Assembly (NCBI GenBank): GCA_024138015.1
Contig: JAMXBB010000002.1
Coordinates: 15,669,931-15,733,930 of the forward strand
DNA: 64,000 bases
Source of the DNA: Lumnitzera littorea
Lineage: Eukaryota; Streptophyta; Magnoliopsida; Myrtales; Combretaceae
Direction: 5' to 3'
Below, piece by piece: positions 59,724 to 64,000 of the stretch (position 1 is its first letter; the number at the start of each line of letters is the position of its first letter). The notes beneath the pieces were generated by a model. The model had not been told where the DNA came from, did no database searches, and saw nothing but the letters and a program-made list of their open reading frames with translations. Made by a program: the position numbers and the translations under genes.

Positions 59724-61014
59724 ATAAAGTAAACAATAGAAAGAAAAAATAGAGCTTTGATCATAGATAAAAAATGTAACTTATAAAAATTAGATTACAA
59801 TAAAGAGAACCGTGTAGACTATAATGGCAAAAAAAAAAAAAAAATAGTAAAGGTGGGTTTTGCTAGAGTAGGTTAATCACTTTAGAGTAGTAGTTAGAAG
59901 AAATAAGATTGTAAATAAGAACTGAGAATTTTGGAATAATATCAGGGTATCTAATGGATAGCTAGTAAGGTTGGACTAGATGCTTTTTTTTTTTTTCCCC
60001 CTTTTCTTTTTACTAAAAGATAAAGGCTGTATGTTTAGTTAATGTAGAGGGTTAAATTCAAATTAGGCTTCAAGCATAGTAATTAAATGGATATTAGTTT
60101 TTTGGCTAAGGTGGTAGGGTTTGAAAAGTCAAGCTCATAGAAATTTAAGATGATCAAGAGAGGTTTGATATAATGAGTTTAGAGTATAATCCGTTGAATT
60201 GACATGCTCAATACCAATGCCTCTTAATTTGGCTCACATATCAAATAAGGCTTTTATTAAACCTAAACTCATGAAAGAGTTTCCTTAAGGTCCAAAGAAG
60301 TGGTCAATTCTAACCGTTGATCATCATCTAATCTGACAAATGAGATCAATAACTAATTTTTATAAATAATTTGCCCCTTCCCTTATTTGGACACAAGAGA
60401 ATCTTAACTAAAGTTGTTGTACTACTAGCTTCATTACTCAAATGGATCAAACACTTAATTTATTTCAACACACCCTCTTCATCATTCATAGTAGTGTTTA
60501 ATACTATTCAACTTCTCCACCTATCATATTTTGTGTTAGAGTTTTGTCGAGATTACTTACTGTTCTTTCCTATTATTCCTTACTTGATCATCTTATAAGT
60601 ACTTCTCATGTCAAGGCATTTCCTTAATGACATGTAGCGCGATACTTACATGGTGCATATGTGACCTTTACATTTGAATCCTCACACTCACATGTAAATT
60701 ATTATATTCTATTAATTTAATTTTTTTAGTCAATAATTTTTATAGGATGGACACTTGGTACCTTGAAACTTATACTCCATATATATTAGAATATGGGTTC
60801 TAAAGCGGGTATATGATATGAAGATATCATATTAAATTCTGCCTTGTCGAAACAGATTCTAAAAAATTGTACTTATGGCCTATTCTATGATCTTTAGTAT
60901 TGCTTGAAATCTATGTAGTCAAGTAGTATAGAACAAGGTATAAATTTCAATAAAGTTACCCACTCTTACTATCAAATGAGGATATGTTTAAAAAAAAAAA
61001 AAAAATAGAAAAGA
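59724..61014. other. Intergenic DNA right of the LINE
   Basis: No gene recognised. It contains runs of A at about 59829-59844 and 60990-61005 and a run of T at about 59983-59996. An open frame at 60371-60598 (+) has no recognised domain. Confidence 0.45.
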
Positions 61015-61155
61015 AACATAGTAGATCACAATTCGAAACAAAATATAAGATATAGTGAATCGCAAATTTCTAATTCTCTTTCGATTGTGACTTCATCTAC
61101 ACCTAATGCATCATCTCGCAGCGAGCCGATTTTGAAGATGAATGGCAATGGTTTG
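61015..61155 (+). pseudogene. MYB pseudogene, inner part of exon 3
   Basis: Aligns with about 46346-46480 of the intact exon 3. Shared words include aaatataagat, aaatttctaattctct and ttttgaag. It starts about 20 bases beyond where the other half (48655-48797) ends, in the same orientation, so both are pieces of one duplicated exon separated by inserted DNA. Alignment ends near 61155, before the GDFWTQPF-coding region, and the sequence continues as unrelated AT-rich DNA. Confidence 0.83.
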
Positions 61156-64000
61156 TAATTTTTTATTATATTATTTAATTTAATATATTTAATAATATTT
61201 TTATCAAATTAGCTATTATGGATATACTAGGAATTGGCACGTGCTAAGAGCTAGTGGATTTTTTTATCAAGCTAATGAAATAACTCAATGTAAAAAGTTT
61301 TAAAATAACGAGGACTACAATTATTTTAAAAAAATTAAAGGACTTGAATAGAATAATAGATAAACACATCTTTTCCTAAAGATAATTAATTAGGATATCA
61401 ATATCAAAACTAGCAAAATTAAATATGGAAAAGGGAAATAAACACATTATTAGGATGATGATTTCTAGACTAGACTTTCAATGTTAACACTCGAAGAAAA
61501 TTTTCTATTAAAAAAAAAAAAAAAATAGCATGGCCCAATGGGGCAAAAGCTTTAAACCATGATATGTCATGCCTTTAAATAGGTAAAATTTATTTACCGA
61601 ACCCTTCCAATTTTAAGTGGAGTCTGATCCTCTCTTATTTCAATTTGTGAGGCACCATATATTTCAATGTTTCCTTGCCGATGGCTTAGCCACGCAAAAG
61701 TTTTATCTTTATGGATATCAAAAGGTAGTCTATTAAGACTGATATGTGCGATATTTCTGATTAATGACTCGAAAAATATTGATATTGAAATAGATGATGA
61801 AGATGAAACCAAGTTTTAGGGTTTGCTCTATGCGACCCACCTACAGATTTAGTTAAATTGTGATTTATCTTTGTGAAGATATGAACTTTGGGAATTTTAG
61901 ACCTCTTTTAGTGAGCAAAAGTAACTTTGCAGATGCCCTCTCTAACATTCTCGTGGTTTGAGGCCTCGGCTTCATTACCAATTTTATCTGGCCTACATAC
62001 CATCAGCCGTCCTCTCACCCAATGCTTCTTGCAAAACACTGTTGAGCAAACATAGCTGAATTGCGGTTAACGAGTAACTATAAACAACACATAAATCTCA
62101 AGAAACTCTCAAAAGTATGTTGGATTATATCAATGAGATATTTTAGGGCATCATTTAGTTGCCATAATTTTATAATATTGGATTGTACAAAACTTCTTAT
62201 TCTTTATTTGGTTTGCATAATTATGTGTACTAATAGACAAAAGTGATTTTGGAACGCAGGATAAAAGTTAAAAATTTTATATCAAATATTTAATAATACA
62301 AAAATCTACTTCACATTATACAAAATAAATATATCTTTAAATTCCAAAAATAACCTTACTCTAAATTTCAAAACCACAATATTGAACTTTATGATAATTT
62401 ATATTATGAAAAATTAATTTCTTTTTTGAAATTTTTCAATCACAAAAATTTGTGTTTAGTATTGGACATATCAAGTGTGATATAATAGAATTGTATTATT
62501 TTATACTTTTTATACCGTATTGTCCAAATCTCCTTATCCCGTTAAGTTCTAATAGTCAAATGCCACCTAAGAATATACATGTTAATCTCAATATTTGTAG
62601 CAACAAATGGAAATGGACTCAAAATAATATACAAAATAGGAAACTCATTAAGTCAAAATGGATTCATATTAGTGATGGTTTTGTACGTCAATCTAATCTA
62701 AATGTGTCAATTTTCGATTTTATTTCTTTCATTTCTCATTACCTTCCTTGCTTGTGTAATCCAATTTAGCAGTAACAAAATCAAATGTTTGTACGAACCA
62801 TATTAAATGGTCTCCCAAATACCTCGTTTCAAACTAAAACTTTTAGAGGTAATGTAAAAATTACTACCTGAATTTTTTATGTTTTTCCAATTTTATATCT
62901 AAAATTTGAAATGGCTAATGTAATAATACCTAATCAAACTTTTACTTATAAAAATTTATACATAAAAGTTGATTAAGTTACAAAATATCATATTTACTAG
63001 AATTTTTACAAAGCAAATATACCACCTTTGTTATCTTGACAAGATAACAAGGCAAATATTCATTACACAAAATATATAAGTATATAATAATTAAAAGTGA
63101 GGTAGTGAATTTGATAAGCAAAAATTTGCTTGAGTACAAAATTTAATAACTTTAAACTTTAAGTAAGAAGTTAAAAGAAAATAAAAAAACTAATAATTCA
63201 TATAGTGCTTTTTGACATTAGCTCGAACCTTTATATCTCATTCTTATAAATCATCAAAAAGGTTGGTAAAATCTATCAAATCCATAAAAGCGTTTACATT
63301 TCTTTAAGCAATTTCTTTTCCTAGTAGTGGGTAATGAATCTCAAACATTTTCATCTTTTTCCAGAACGTGGGATCGAAAACTACCTATACTACACATGTT
63401 AATTTCTTATGATTTCACCATACCAACCTTACCCATCTGAATCCATATTATTATATAACATATTTTAACCACATTTTTCATAAATATCGGCATTTAGTAT
63501 CCAAAGATATTATATAAAATGTTAAAATTGGGAAAACAAAAGAGAACGAACCGAAAAAAAGTTAGGACATTTTGGTCCACCGGATATAGCAGCTTGGGAA
63601 GGCAAAACCCACATAAAGCGACCTCATGAGATTGTAGCCACGTAGTCCGTCCCATTGGGCGTGCACACTCAATGGTTGATGAATATTAAATGCTAAATAT
63701 TAGCCTAACGTGATCATACCTCATCCCATTATTCAAAGCTAATCGAGTACCTTTTCCCATGTAATCGGATACCTTATCCATTAATTTCAACTTGTTTTTT
63801 CTATGATTCAGCCGGACTAAATACATTACCATTAATTTTTAAGGTGCGATTACAGTTTGGATCGTTCAACGTTTATATTCGGTTAACTTGTGTGTCTTGT
63901 CGATAGTTATTGAAATGTTTAAAAAAGAAATATTTTTATCTTTATAAACTTGATGGCATGTTTTAAAAAAATGAAAAGAAAAACTCATGAATAAGAATAT
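61156..64000. other. Intergenic DNA at the right end
   Basis: No gene with recognisable function. A 73-codon minus-strand frame at 61594-61812 (no ATG at its start) shows a serine-rich start and a charged tail; I do not recognise it. A possible miniature element lies at about 62140-62570, where imperfect inverted ends (ttagggcatcattt and, inward from the right, ttaggtggcattt) enclose AT-rich text. Bases 63590-63670 are GC-richer and carry CCACGTAG and TGGGCGTG words that could belong to a promoter, but no gene follows inside the window. Confidence 0.45.

Noticed and set aside
60990..61005. Run of A as the poly(A) tail of the LINE
   Set aside because: The LINE is on the minus strand, its tail is the poly(T) at 49569-49578, and its target duplication ends at 59723.
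61594..61812. Minus-strand 72-residue frame as a gene
   Set aside because: No ATG start, no recognised family and no promoter evidence. It is left as an unassigned open stretch.

Overview
This is a nuclear DNA window from a flowering plant, most likely a eudicot. The sequence is strongly AT-rich. It holds one intact protein-coding gene, an intron-containing R2R3-MYB transcription factor on the + strand (exons 44292-44424, 45206-45335 and 46247-46691; 235 residues). Almost everything else is decayed transposable elements, several nested inside one another. I saw no prokaryotic-type operon, CRISPR array, tRNA or rRNA. I found no evidence for a wholly new kind of biological system; the notable content is the record of nested insertions and the local duplication history of the MYB locus.

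Left arm (1-15.9 kb). Two copies of a roughly 180-bp sequence lie inverted at 414-589 and 1784-1980/4043-4074. The second copy is split by a 2062-bp solo LTR (1981-4042) with duplicated ACACA target. A + strand Ty1/copia RT-RNase H remnant (4078-8960) follows. It is interrupted first by a 659-bp hAT-like non-autonomous element (4274-4932, duplicated ATTCTTAG) and then by a 3.3-kb LTR element (5065-8362, TTGGT/TAGGT). That LTR element itself contains a Ty3/gypsy LTR and a reverse transcriptase scrap. A minus-strand Ty1/copia element (about 10331-15071) comes next; one end of its 3' LTR is inverted.

Centre (15.9-42.1 kb). A 2.2-kb segment is present twice in direct orientation (15892-18078 and 39799-42118). 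Between the copies sits a 20-kb nest bounded by the 5-bp repeat CTTTA (18531-18535 and 38553-38557). The host is a minus-strand Tekay/Del-like Ty3/gypsy element (Gyp1, LTRs 18536-19739 and 36934-38552). Inside it lie two related Ty3/gypsy elements in head-to-head orientation: Gyp2 (minus, 23806-30326) and Gyp3 (plus, 30796-36933). A fragment of a third LTR type separates them.

Right arm (42.1-64 kb). The MYB gene has a TATA box and two G-boxes upstream. Two kilobases downstream begins a broken duplicate of the MYB intron 2/exon 3 region. Its two halves (48655-48797 and 61015-61155) lie 12 kb apart. Most of the intervening DNA is a structurally complete but mutated minus-strand L1-type LINE (49569-59705) with an 18-bp target-site duplication and a poly(A) tail. 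Its RNase H region is in turn split by a 3592-bp solo LTR (50033-53624, duplicated CATAT). The order of events can be read from these nestings. All element proteins carry many stops and frameshifts, so none is likely to be autonomous now.
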